24,548 nt of DNA from DATATV01 sp035551355. Lineage in GTDB: Bacteria > Actinomycetota > Actinomycetes > Mycobacteriales > Pseudonocardiaceae. The translations under genes were made by a program, and so were the position numbers. A model generated the notes under the pieces. That model saw only the letters and a program-made list of their open reading frames with translations. It had not been told where the DNA came from and ran no database searches. The stretch is from contig DASZNF010000113.1 of NCBI GenBank assembly GCA_035551355.1, positions 1-24,548 on the forward strand, written 5' to 3'. Of this stretch, positions 15,037-21,757 are shown in pieces. Every line of letters starts with the position of its first letter. Position 1 is the first letter of the stretch.

Positions 15037-16028
15037 GGCCGTAGCTCCCCGCTGCCGCGGCGGACCAGGTGCAGCGGCGCCTCGATCCGGGTGGCCGGTT
15101 CGCTGGCCCCGGACAGCCGGTGGAACAGCCGGTCGGCGGCCAGCTGGCCGATCACCTCGGGCCGGTGGTCGATCACGGTCACCGCCGGTTGCAGCGCGTC
15201 GGCCATGAAGAAATCGCCGAAGCAGACCAGCGCGACATCGGTGCGGGACAAGGAATGCAGCACCGGGGCCACGCCCATGGAGCAGCGGATGTTGGAGGAG
15301 AAGATCGCGGTCGGCGGCTCGGCCATGCGCAGCAGTTCCGCGGTGCGCGCGGCCGCGTCCGGGATGTCCGGGCAGTTGGCCTGCACCAGTTCCTCCGGCA
15401 CGGAGATCCCGGCCTCGGCCAGTTCGGCCCGGTAGCCGGCCAGGCGGCGGGCGGTGGTCTGCAGCACCGGGGCGTCGGACAGCAGCGCGATCCGGCGGTG
15501 GCCCTGCTCGATCAGGTGGCGTACTGCCATCCGGGCGCCGAGATAGTCGTCCACCAGCACCGAATCCACGTCCAGCCCGACCGCCTCGCGGTCGACGAAC
15601 ACCAGCGAGCAGGAGACCCCGCGCAGGTATTCGTGGTCGGTGGAGGCGGGCACCACGATCACCCCGGCCACCCGGCGGCGGGTCATGCCGTCCAGCAGCA
15701 GGCGTTCCCGGTCGGCCGAGCGGCCGGTGCTGGCCACCGTGACGGTCATGCCGCGGGCGAACGCGGCCTTCTCGATCTCGCCGGTGACGGTGGCGAAGAA
15801 CGGGTCGGCGATGGAGTCGACGACCACGCCGATGGTCTCGTCGGTGCCCTTGCGCAGCGAGCGGGCCAGCGGATCGGGCCGGTAGTCCAGTTCGGCGATG
15901 GCCGCCTCAACCCGGGTCCGGGTCTCCTCGGCGACCCGGGTATCGCCGTTGAGCACCCGGCTGGCCGTCTTGGTCGAGGTGCCCGCGGCCGCGGCCACAT
16001 CGGCCAGGCGAACCTTGCGCGCGGTCAC
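15033..16028 (-). CDS. LacI-family transcriptional regulator of the sugar operon
   Basis: A 331-residue repressor. The N-terminal LacI helix-turn-helix and hinge are textbook (VRLADVAAAAGTSTKTASRVLNG; LDYRPDPLARSLR), followed by a periplasmic-binding-protein-like effector domain. The GTG at 16028 overlaps the PfkB stop (GTGA) and its stop overlaps the FGGY start. The regulator is therefore translated from the middle of the operon it presumably controls, which implies autoregulation through the two operator copies at 17037 and 17061. The effector is probably the imported sugar or a phosphorylated product. Confidence 0.92.
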   Translation of the reverse strand: MTARKVRLADVAAAAGTSTKTASRVLNGDTRVAEETRTRVEAAIAELDYRPDPLARSLRKGTDETIGVVVDSIADPFFATVTGEIEKAAFARGMTVTVASTGRSADRERLLLDGMTRRRVAGVIVVPASTDHEYLRGVSCSLVFVDREAVGLDVDSVLVDDYLGARMAVRHLIEQGHRRIALLSDAPVLQTTARRLAGYRAELAEAGISVPEELVQANCPDIPDAAARTAELLRMAEPPTAIFSSNIRCSMGVAPVLHSLSRTDVALVCFGDFFMADALQPAVTVIDHRPEVIGQLAADRLFHRLSGASEPATRIEAPLHLVRRGSGELRP

Positions 16029-16999
16029 GATGCCTTCTCCGCCAACGAATCCAGCAGTTCGGCCACCCGCGCCGGGTCCACGCCACCGGCCCGCACCTGC
16101 TCGCAGGACGAGCCCGCGGTGGCGATGCCCCGGCGCAGCGCGGCCAGCCAGCCCTGGATGCTCGGCGGCAGCGAAGGCAGGCCGAGCAGTTCGATGGCCA
16201 GCCCGGCGACGAACGAGTCACCCGCGCCGACCGCGCTGACCAGGTTCACCTCGGCCGCGGGCAGCCAGTGCACGGTGCCGTGCTCGGCGAAGGCGACCCC
16301 GTCGGCGCCCGCGGTCACCGCGGCCCGGCGGGCACCCCGCTCGCACAGCGCCAGGGCGGCCCGGCCGGCCCGCTCGATCACGTCCTCGTCGTTGCCCACC
16401 AACACATCACCGAACTCGCCGGACAGCGCCGCCTCGGCCTCCTCAAGGTTCGGGGTGACCAGATCGGGCCGGTGGGCCAGGCTGGCCGCCAGCGGCGGCG
16501 GCGCTGTGTCCACAATGGACAGCACGCCCGCGTCCCGGGCCAGTCCGGCCAGCTGGCCGTAGCCGTCCAGCGGGGCCCCGGGTGGCAGGCTGCCCGAGCA
16601 GACCAGAAGGCGCGCATCGGACAGCCGCTCGCGCACGGTTTCCCGGTAGGCGGCCCAGGTTTCCGGCGGCAGTTCGGTGCCCGGCTCGTTGAGCACGGTG
16701 ATCCGGTCGACGTTCTGCTCGATCATGATCGTGGCCTGCCGGACCGAACCGGGCGCGGACACCGGCACCAGCGTGGCGCCCTCGTCGGTGAGCAGCTGGG
16801 TGAGGTGCGCGCCGTCCTGCGCGGCGACCAGGCCGACGATCGGCGGGTGCTGGCCGAACGCGCGCAGCACCCGGGCCACGTTGACCCCCTTGCCGCCCGC
16901 GGTCACCTCGACCGAACGGGCCCGCAGCACACTGCCGGGCACCACTTCGGCGAGCGAGACCGTGCGGTCCAGGCACAGGTTGGGGGTGGCGATGAGCAC
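16025..16999 (-). CDS. PfkB-family kinase (1-phosphofructokinase / tagatose-6-phosphate kinase type)
   Basis: A 324-residue ribokinase-fold kinase and the first gene of the operon. It begins LIATPNLCLDRTVSL, as in FruK/LacC proteins. Seen are GGKGVN (35-40, substrate binding), SGSLPPG (135-141), and VGAGDSF (257-263) with catalytic Asp261. This subgroup phosphorylates fructose-1-phosphate or tagatose-6-phosphate to the 1,6-bisphosphate, which fits the aldolase downstream. The GTG at 16999 has GAGG about 6 bp upstream. The start lies about 38 bp from the nearer operator copy. Confidence 0.88.
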   Translation of the reverse strand: MLIATPNLCLDRTVSLAEVVPGSVLRARSVEVTAGGKGVNVARVLRAFGQHPPIVGLVAAQDGAHLTQLLTDEGATLVPVSAPGSVRQATIMIEQNVDRITVLNEPGTELPPETWAAYRETVRERLSDARLLVCSGSLPPGAPLDGYGQLAGLARDAGVLSIVDTAPPPLAASLAHRPDLVTPNLEEAEAALSGEFGDVLVGNDEDVIERAGRAALALCERGARRAAVTAGADGVAFAEHGTVHWLPAAEVNLVSAVGAGDSFVAGLAIELLGLPSLPPSIQGWLAALRRGIATAGSSCEQVRAGGVDPARVAELLDSLAEKAS

Positions 17000-17036
17000 G
17001 GCAACCTCGGTGTTGTCGAGCTGGTGGCTGACCAGC

Positions 17037-17051
17037 GGGTAATCGATGTCA
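17037..17051 (-). promoter_or_regulatory. LacI-type operator, proximal copy
   Basis: GGGTAATCGATGTCA on the plus strand. The minus strand reads TGACATCGATTACCC, with an ATCGAT centre and a near-palindrome around CG, the hallmark of LacI-family operators; TGACATCGATGTCA-like sites are common in actinobacteria. An identical copy follows 24 bp away. It sits upstream of the PfkB gene that heads the LacI-containing operon. Confidence 0.7.
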
Positions 17052-17060
17052 TCCGACGGT

Positions 17061-17075
17061 GGGTAATCGATGTCA
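17061..17075 (-). promoter_or_regulatory. LacI-type operator, distal copy
   Basis: Exact repeat of the 15-bp element at 17037-17051, in the same orientation, offset by 24 bp. Tandem operators at this spacing allow cooperative dimers or a blocked promoter. I could not place a convincing -35/-10 pair between 17000 and 17116. Confidence 0.7.
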
Positions 17076-17116
17076 CGAACCGTTGACGGGGACTATTGTC
17101 CGCGGTGCGGCGGATG

Positions 17117-17668
17117 TCAAGAGCTGCTGGACAGAATTCCGCCGAGTTGACTGGTCAGGTCCTCGGTCGCGTCCACTTCGTGATGTTCCACCACCGGCGG
17201 GGTGAGCGGATGCCGGGCCAGGAAGGCGTTCGGATCGGCCAGTTTGGCCGCGTCCCGGCCGGCCGCACGGACCCGCAGCCGGCGCAGCAGTTCGTCGGCG
17301 GGCAGTCGCAACCAGACCAGGCGCGGCGCACCGCCCGCGGCCGACAGCCGGTCACGGGCGGCGGCCCAGGCGGCCGGATCGGTGCGCTCCGCGGTGAACG
17401 GGGCGATCAGCACCACCGGCACCCCGACCCGCAGGTTGTCCTCGGCGGTGGCCAGCAGGGATTCGTACCGCGCGACGCGGATCCGGCCGGACAGCGCCGG
17501 GGCGTCCAGATCAGCGGTGCCGACCAGTTCGCCGATGGCCTCGGTCAGCGCGCCGGTCAGCACGTCCATGTCCAGCAGGCAGCCGCCCAGTTCGGCGGCC
17601 AGCGCCCGGCCCAGGGTGGTCTTGCCGCTGGCCGGCGGGCCGGTGATCAGCAGCGCGGCCGGGCTCAC
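17117..17668 (-). CDS. P-loop ATPase/kinase of AAA-33 type, substrate unknown
   Basis: A 183-residue cytoplasmic P-loop protein with Walker A GPPASGKT (10-17), DMD (33-35) at the end of strand 2, and an Arg-rich lid-like stretch (about 136-143). The layout matches small kinases of the gluconokinase/shikimate-kinase/zeta-toxin type, but no specificity motif is recognisable. The GTG at 17668 overlaps the stop of the preceding PPOX gene (GTGA), so the two are translationally coupled. It is the last gene of the MFS-PPOX-kinase operon; no terminator hairpin was recognised after it, and the sugar-operon operators lie just downstream. Confidence 0.75.
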   Translation of the reverse strand: MSPAALLITGPPASGKTTLGRALAAELGGCLLDMDVLTGALTEAIGELVGTADLDAPALSGRIRVARYESLLATAEDNLRVGVPVVLIAPFTAERTDPAAWAAARDRLSAAGGAPRLVWLRLPADELLRRLRVRAAGRDAAKLADPNAFLARHPLTPPVVEHHEVDATEDLTSQLGGILSSSS

Positions 17669-18129
17669 GGGGCCAGGCGCGCGGGGAAGCCGCCGGTGGC
17701 GATCGGGCCCCACCGGGTGGGGGTGATCCGGATCAGCGACTTGTCCTGCTTGCGCATGGCCTCGCGGTACTCGTCCCAGTCCGGGTGCTCACCGGCGATG
17801 CACCGGTAGTACTCGACCAGGCCCTCCAGGGCGTCGGGCATGTCCAGCACCTCGGCGTCCCCGTCCACCTGCACGTAGGGCCCGTTCCACTCCGCGGACA
17901 GCACGCAGACGGCGGCCCGGTTGTCCCGGCGGGCGTTGTTCGACTTCGCCCGTTCGGGGTACGTGGCGATCACGATCCGACCCTCGGTGTCCACTCCGCA
18001 GGACACCGGGGACAGCTGCGGGCGCCCGTCGGAGCGGGTGGTGGCCAGCAGGCCGTGGTGGCGGGGACGCAGGAACTCCAGCAGTCCGGCGCGGTCAACT
18101 CGGTTAGCGGTCGCGATGGAAGGAGCCAT
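17665..18129 (-). CDS. PPOX-class F420-dependent oxidoreductase-like protein
   Basis: A 154-residue split-barrel flavin/F420-binding protein of the pyridoxamine-phosphate-oxidase-like class. It shows GLLATTRSDGRPQLSPVSCGVDTEGRI (about 25-51), ERAKSNNARRDNRAAVCV, YVQVDGDAEV, and a C-terminal ITPTRW motif typical of actinobacterial members. Known members reduce or bind F420 or haem-like ligands; the substrate is unknown here. The ATG at 18129 has AGG 4-5 bp upstream; a GTG at 18138 would add three residues but has no ribosome-site spacing. It follows the MFS gene by 10 bp. Confidence 0.85.
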   Translation of the reverse strand: MAPSIATANRVDRAGLLEFLRPRHHGLLATTRSDGRPQLSPVSCGVDTEGRIVIATYPERAKSNNARRDNRAAVCVLSAEWNGPYVQVDGDAEVLDMPDALEGLVEYYRCIAGEHPDWDEYREAMRKQDKSLIRITPTRWGPIATGGFPARLAP

Positions 18130-18139
18130 AACCTGCACC

Positions 18140-19507
18140 CTAGCTGTCCGTATAGCCGTGCACCTCCGGGAGCACGAAGGTCGCGGCGAGCCAGCCGATC
18201 AGCGAGAACACCGCGCAGAACAGCGTGGCCGCGGGGATGCCCCAGGCCGAGAACAGTGACGGGAACAGGAAAATCGCCAGGAAGTTCGGCGCCTTCACCC
18301 AGATGTAGGCGAAGCCGGACGCGGTGGCCCGGTAGCGCGGCGGTGCGACCATCGAGTTGATGGTCATACCGTTGGACGCATCCCAGTAGTGACCCCACAT
18401 CAGCGCGGTCGCGGCCAGCGGCACCAGCGAATTCCAGCCCAGCTTGAGGAACAGCGCGGCGAGCAGCAGGCTGACGAACGCGATGCCGAAACCCCACCGG
18501 GCCAGGCCGCGGTGACCGACCTTGCCCAGGATAGTCGGCGCCAGGAACCCGGCGACCGCGGCGATGGCGTAGATGCCCGCGGACAGGAAGTTGGTGTTCT
18601 GGATGCTGGACACGCCCACCACCACGAAGATGATCGGCAGATAGAAGGCGAACGTGGAGAACTCCGCGCCCTGCATGGCATTGGAGATCCAGCCGAAGAC
18701 GCTGGCCCGCCGCCGGACCGGATCGGCCCAGATGTCGGCCAGGAAGTCCCGGGTGCGCGGCCGGGTGATCTGGAAGTCCTCGTCCGGCAACATGTCCAGC
18801 GAATCGCCGAACATCTCCGCCGACACCTTCTTGGCCTGCGCGAACCGGCCGCGCTGGAGCAGCGACATGGTGGTGTCCGGGATGCGCAGCCGCAGCAGCA
18901 ACAACACCAGGGCGGGCAGCGCGCCGATGCCCAGCGCGATCCGCCAGACCAAATCGTGGTCCAGCCCGCCGATGTAGAGCCCGGTGACCACGATGATGGA
19001 AGCCACCTCGCCCAGGCCGAACATGCCCTGCCAGCGACTGCCCATGGCCTCGCGCTTGCCCTTGGGCATGGACTCCATGATGTAGGCGTAGCCGGTGGAG
19101 ATGTCGCTGCCGAGCGGAACGCCCAGCAGCAACCGGATTCCGGCCAGCCACCACAGGTTCGGCGCGAACGACTGGGCCAGCGCGAGCACGATGAACGCGA
19201 TCATGGTGCCCAGGAACACGACCCGGCGGCCGAGTTTGTCGGCCAGCCAGCCGCCGCTGACCGCGCCGATGATCGCCCCACCCTGCACCGCGGCCGAGGT
19301 GAAGCCCAGCAGCAGCCAGTTGGGGTGGTACTGGTCCTTGAGGAACACCAGGATGAACGAGATCGCGTAGAGATCCCACGCCTCGATCAAGATGGTGGAG
19401 ATCATCAGCCAGCCGGTGCGCCGGCCGGCGTCGGTGCCCTGCGTGTGCAGTACGTGGGCCACCGCTTGTTCGGACAGTTCGCGCAGTTCAGCCTGGGTAG
19501 ACGCCAT
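18140..19507 (-). CDS. MFS transporter (sugar/metabolite:H+ symporter type)
   Basis: A 455-residue inner-membrane transporter with about 12 hydrophobic segments. The signature loop between helices 2 and 3 (GGWLADKLGRRVVF) and the conserved loop after helix 4-5 (YIMESMPKGKREAMGSRWQ) place it in the MFS metabolite/phosphate/sugar symporter group. A long cytoplasmic loop (about residues 200-260) separates the two halves. The ATG at 19507 has GGAGGT 6 bp upstream, a clear ribosome site. It is the first gene of a three-gene operon with the PPOX protein and the P-loop kinase; import of a metabolite followed by phosphorylation is possible but unproven. Confidence 0.88.
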   Translation of the reverse strand: MASTQAELRELSEQAVAHVLHTQGTDAGRRTGWLMISTILIEAWDLYAISFILVFLKDQYHPNWLLLGFTSAAVQGGAIIGAVSGGWLADKLGRRVVFLGTMIAFIVLALAQSFAPNLWWLAGIRLLLGVPLGSDISTGYAYIMESMPKGKREAMGSRWQGMFGLGEVASIIVVTGLYIGGLDHDLVWRIALGIGALPALVLLLLRLRIPDTTMSLLQRGRFAQAKKVSAEMFGDSLDMLPDEDFQITRPRTRDFLADIWADPVRRRASVFGWISNAMQGAEFSTFAFYLPIIFVVVGVSSIQNTNFLSAGIYAIAAVAGFLAPTILGKVGHRGLARWGFGIAFVSLLLAALFLKLGWNSLVPLAATALMWGHYWDASNGMTINSMVAPPRYRATASGFAYIWVKAPNFLAIFLFPSLFSAWGIPAATLFCAVFSLIGWLAATFVLPEVHGYTDS

Positions 19508-19557
19508 TGTCGACCTCCGCCGGCGGGGATGCGGCCACATCGAGCATCCCGCCGACT

Positions 19558-19588
19558 CGCCCGGAGATCAATCCCTGATCGCCGGGCG
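19558..19588 (-). terminator. Hairpin after the acidic-protein gene (likely terminator)
   Basis: Inverted arms CGCCCGG-A-GATCA (19558-19570) and TGATC-G-CCGGGCG (19576-19588) pair over 12 of 13 positions with a 5-nt loop. It lies 33 bp beyond the stop of the acidic protein gene and 50 bp before the MFS start, both read on the minus strand. There is no U-tract, as is common in actinobacterial terminators. It might instead be a leader structure of the MFS operon. Confidence 0.5.
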
Positions 19589-19620
19589 GGCGGCCGTTCG
19601 TCCACAGTGGAGGGAGGAGG

Positions 19621-20691
19621 TCAGTCCTCGGTTTCGTCCTGCGCTTCGGCGGTCAGGTACGGGTGCAGCGCGGCGGTCAGGTGCGCGTACGGGTAGAACC
19701 ACTCCTCGAAGGCCAGCCCGTCGGCCTCCGGCTCGTCCTCGGCGTAGAGCAGCTCGTGGTCGGAATCCTCGAACGCGGCCTCGTCGAGGGCGGCGAACAT
19801 CTCCTCGACCGGCAGCTCCTCGGCCAGCCCGGCGACCGCCAGCTGATTGCCCGCGCGCACCTTCACCAGGTGCAGGGCCAGCGCTTCGGCGGTGCACAGC
19901 GGTGGCGTCCAGTCCGGCTGGCTCAGCCGGTAGCCCAGGATGGTCATGGTGATCAGGAACTTCCGGGCGAACGCGGCGTCGTAGGCCTCGGCGTGCCGCT
20001 CGGGCAGCTCGTCGATCACCCACAGGGCATCCACCTCGTCGGCGGCCAGCCCCGTGTCCTCCAGGGTCTGGATGTCGGCGAACAGCTCGTCGGTGAGCAG
20101 CGCCACGCTGTGCACCAGCGCGCCGGCCAGCAGGGTGGCCGCGGCCGAACCCGGCTCCTGGCCGAACGACTCGGCGCCGAACGCGTGCAGCTGCGCGGCG
20201 GCCTCGGTCAGCGCCTCCCGGCGGGCGGCCCGCTCCTCCTCGGTCAGCTCGACCGGCGACAGCACCAGCTCGAAGTCCTCGTCCTCGCCCTCGTCATCCT
20301 CGGCGTCGTCCGCGTCCAGTTCGAGGTCGGCGTCGTCCTCCTCGCCCAGCGCGGCGGCCAGGTCGTCGTCGCTGGCGGTCACCTCGCAGCGGCGCACGCT
20401 CCAGTCGCCGAGCAGTTCGGTGCGCTCCAGCAGCTCCTTGAGCGCGTGCTGGGCGGCGTCCTCGGCGAAGGCCAGCCCCGGGGCGTCCAGCACCCAGGTG
20501 ATGGTCGCGCCGTCGGCCTGGACCGCGATCTGGTGGTCGACGGGTTCGATCTCGATGCCGTCCGGGCCCTCGATGCCGGCCAGCGCGTCCAGGTGCTCGT
20601 CCAGCAGTGCGGCCACTCCGTGCCGTTGCAGTCCGTCCAGGTGCGGGGTGTCGGCGGGGGCGGCGATCTCGGCGGTGAGCTGATACTCCAC
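19621..20691 (-). CDS. Highly acidic two-domain protein of unknown function
   Basis: A 356-residue soluble protein that I do not recognise. It has an N-terminal alpha/beta-looking domain (about 1-107), then an Asp/Glu-rich linker (about 108-141, with almost no basic residues), then a mainly helical C-terminal domain (about 147-345) with aromatic-rich ends (WFYPYAHL). There is no signal peptide or membrane helix. Overall the charge is strongly negative. The GTG at 20691 is the first start in frame and the protein begins sensibly (VEYQLTAEI); no Shine-Dalgarno is seen. It lies between the DUF574 methyltransferase (34 bp upstream) and a hairpin. A nucleic-acid mimic or chaperone-like role is conceivable but not supported by any motif. 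Confidence 0.75.
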   Translation of the reverse strand: MEYQLTAEIAAPADTPHLDGLQRHGVAALLDEHLDALAGIEGPDGIEIEPVDHQIAVQADGATITWVLDAPGLAFAEDAAQHALKELLERTELLGDWSVRRCEVTASDDDLAAALGEEDDADLELDADDAEDDEGEDEDFELVLSPVELTEEERAARREALTEAAAQLHAFGAESFGQEPGSAAATLLAGALVHSVALLTDELFADIQTLEDTGLAADEVDALWVIDELPERHAEAYDAAFARKFLITMTILGYRLSQPDWTPPLCTAEALALHLVKVRAGNQLAVAGLAEELPVEEMFAALDEAAFEDSDHELLYAEDEPEADGLAFEEWFYPYAHLTAALHPYLTAEAQDETED

Positions 20692-20725
20692 GCGCGTAGT
20701 TTGTCATCCCGGCGCGGGCGGCTGA

Positions 20726-21529
20726 TCAGTCGGGCTGGTAGGCCACCGCGCCAAGGCACATCGACCGGTGCGGCGCGTCCACGTAGATCTCGGCGCCATC
20801 GGGCCGCCAGCTGGGCACGTAGACCAGGCCCGGGGGCAGCAGGTCCAGCCCGGCCAGCAGCTCGGTGACCTCCGCGTGGGTGCGCAGGGTGACCGGCGTG
20901 CTGCTCTTGTCGAACACCTCGGTGCCCGAGCGCGGCCGGTCGGCGTGGGTGAGGTGGGACACCACCAGATAGCTGCCCGGCCGCATCATCTCCCGGTAGC
21001 GGGCCATGATGGCGGGCAGATCCTCGGAATCGGGAACGTAGTGCAGCGCGGCATTCATCAGTAGGCCGATCGGCCTGTCGAAATCGAGCAGTCGCCGGGT
21101 TTCCTCGGCGCGGAAGACCGACCGCGGTTGCCGGAGGTCGGCATACACCACCTCGGCCAGCTCCTCGTTCTTCAGCAACTCCAGGGTGGCCTCGTAGGCG
21201 ACCGGTTCGTTGTCCACGTAGACCACCCGCGCCCGCGGTGAGTAGGTCTGCGCGATCTCGTGCACGTTGCCCACGGTGGGCACGCCGGAACCGAGGTCCA
21301 GAAACTGGTCGATGCCCTGGTCGATGAGAAACCGCACGGTGCGGCGGACGAACTGGCGGTTGCTGATGGCGACCTTGTCGGCCTCCGGATTGATATCGAA
21401 GAGTTGTCTTACCGCTTCCCGATCGACCTCGAAATTGTGCGCCCCGCCCAGCAGGCAGTCGTAGATACGCGCGCCATTGGCCCGCTCGACATCCAGCGGT
21501 CGTGGTCCCCATTCCGGTTGGTCCCGCAC
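20726..21529 (-). CDS. DUF574 (Methyltransf_19) SAM-dependent methyltransferase
   Basis: A 267-residue methyltransferase of an actinobacteria-specific family. Typical marks are ERANGARIYDCLLGGAHNFEVDREA (N-terminal family signature), FLDLGSGVPTVGNVHEIA (SAM motif I), VVYVDNEPVA (acidic strand-2 residue) and AALHYVPD. Substrates of the family are mostly unknown. The start GTG 21529 fits family length and has TACCAT (21542-21537) plus exactly 7 bases before it, a leaderless pattern. The frame stays open up to a TTG at 21622, but that codon lies inside a 13-bp-armed inverted repeat and the added residues lack family character. The gene is divergent from tex. Confidence 0.85.
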   Translation of the reverse strand: MRDQPEWGPRPLDVERANGARIYDCLLGGAHNFEVDREAVRQLFDINPEADKVAISNRQFVRRTVRFLIDQGIDQFLDLGSGVPTVGNVHEIAQTYSPRARVVYVDNEPVAYEATLELLKNEELAEVVYADLRQPRSVFRAEETRRLLDFDRPIGLLMNAALHYVPDSEDLPAIMARYREMMRPGSYLVVSHLTHADRPRSGTEVFDKSSTPVTLRTHAEVTELLAGLDLLPPGLVYVPSWRPDGAEIYVDAPHRSMCLGAVAYQPD

Positions 21530-21591
21530 ATGGGCGATGGTAGCCGGTTGATCAAGGGCGCTGATCAGGCGTATCCGTTTGTGGCCGGGGC

Positions 21592-21638
21592 GCAACGGAA
21601 ACAATGGCGAAATTTCCGACAATTGTTGTTTCCGTTGC
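21592..21638. repeat. Perfect 13-bp inverted repeat in the divergent DUF574/tex region
   Basis: GCAACGGAAACAA (21592-21604) and TTGTTTCCGTTGC (21626-21638) are exact inverse complements with a 21-bp spacer that itself holds the palindrome GAAATTTC (21609-21616). The block is clearly more AT-rich than its surroundings. It lies 63 bp upstream of the methyltransferase start and 120 bp upstream of tex, so it is more likely a protein-binding site than a terminator. Confidence 0.7.
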
Positions 21639-21675
21639 CCCTGTCGAATCGGCTGTTTCCGGTTTCACCAGGCAG

Positions 21676-21719
21676 CCGGGCCGGACGGGTCGCCGGCTCG
21701 ACACGCCGGACCGGCCCGG
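21676..21719. other. GC-rich hairpin upstream of tex
   Basis: CCGGGCCGG (21676-21684) and CCGGCCCGG (21711-21719) form a 9-bp stem with a 26-base loop. It is flanked on both sides by TTCACCAGG (21664-21672 and 21721-21729). The function is unclear; it could be part of a regulatory region for tex. Confidence 0.35.
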
Positions 21720-21720
21720 G

Positions 21721-21749
21721 TTCACCAGGGTGCCCCGGTCGGGCAGAAT
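21721..21749 (+). promoter_or_regulatory. Candidate tex promoter
   Basis: TTCACC (21721-21726, 4 of 6 to TTGACA) and CAGAAT (21744-21749) are spaced by 17 bp. They end 8 bp before the GTG start, suggesting transcription begins at or near the start codon. The -35 falls in the second copy of the TTCACCAGG repeat. Confidence 0.35.
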
Positions 21750-21757
21750 GCAGGGCC

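Noticed and set aside
17088..17099. Short palindrome GGAC-TATT-GTCC upstream of the sugar operon
   Set aside because: Only 4-bp arms; too short to separate from chance in this composition.
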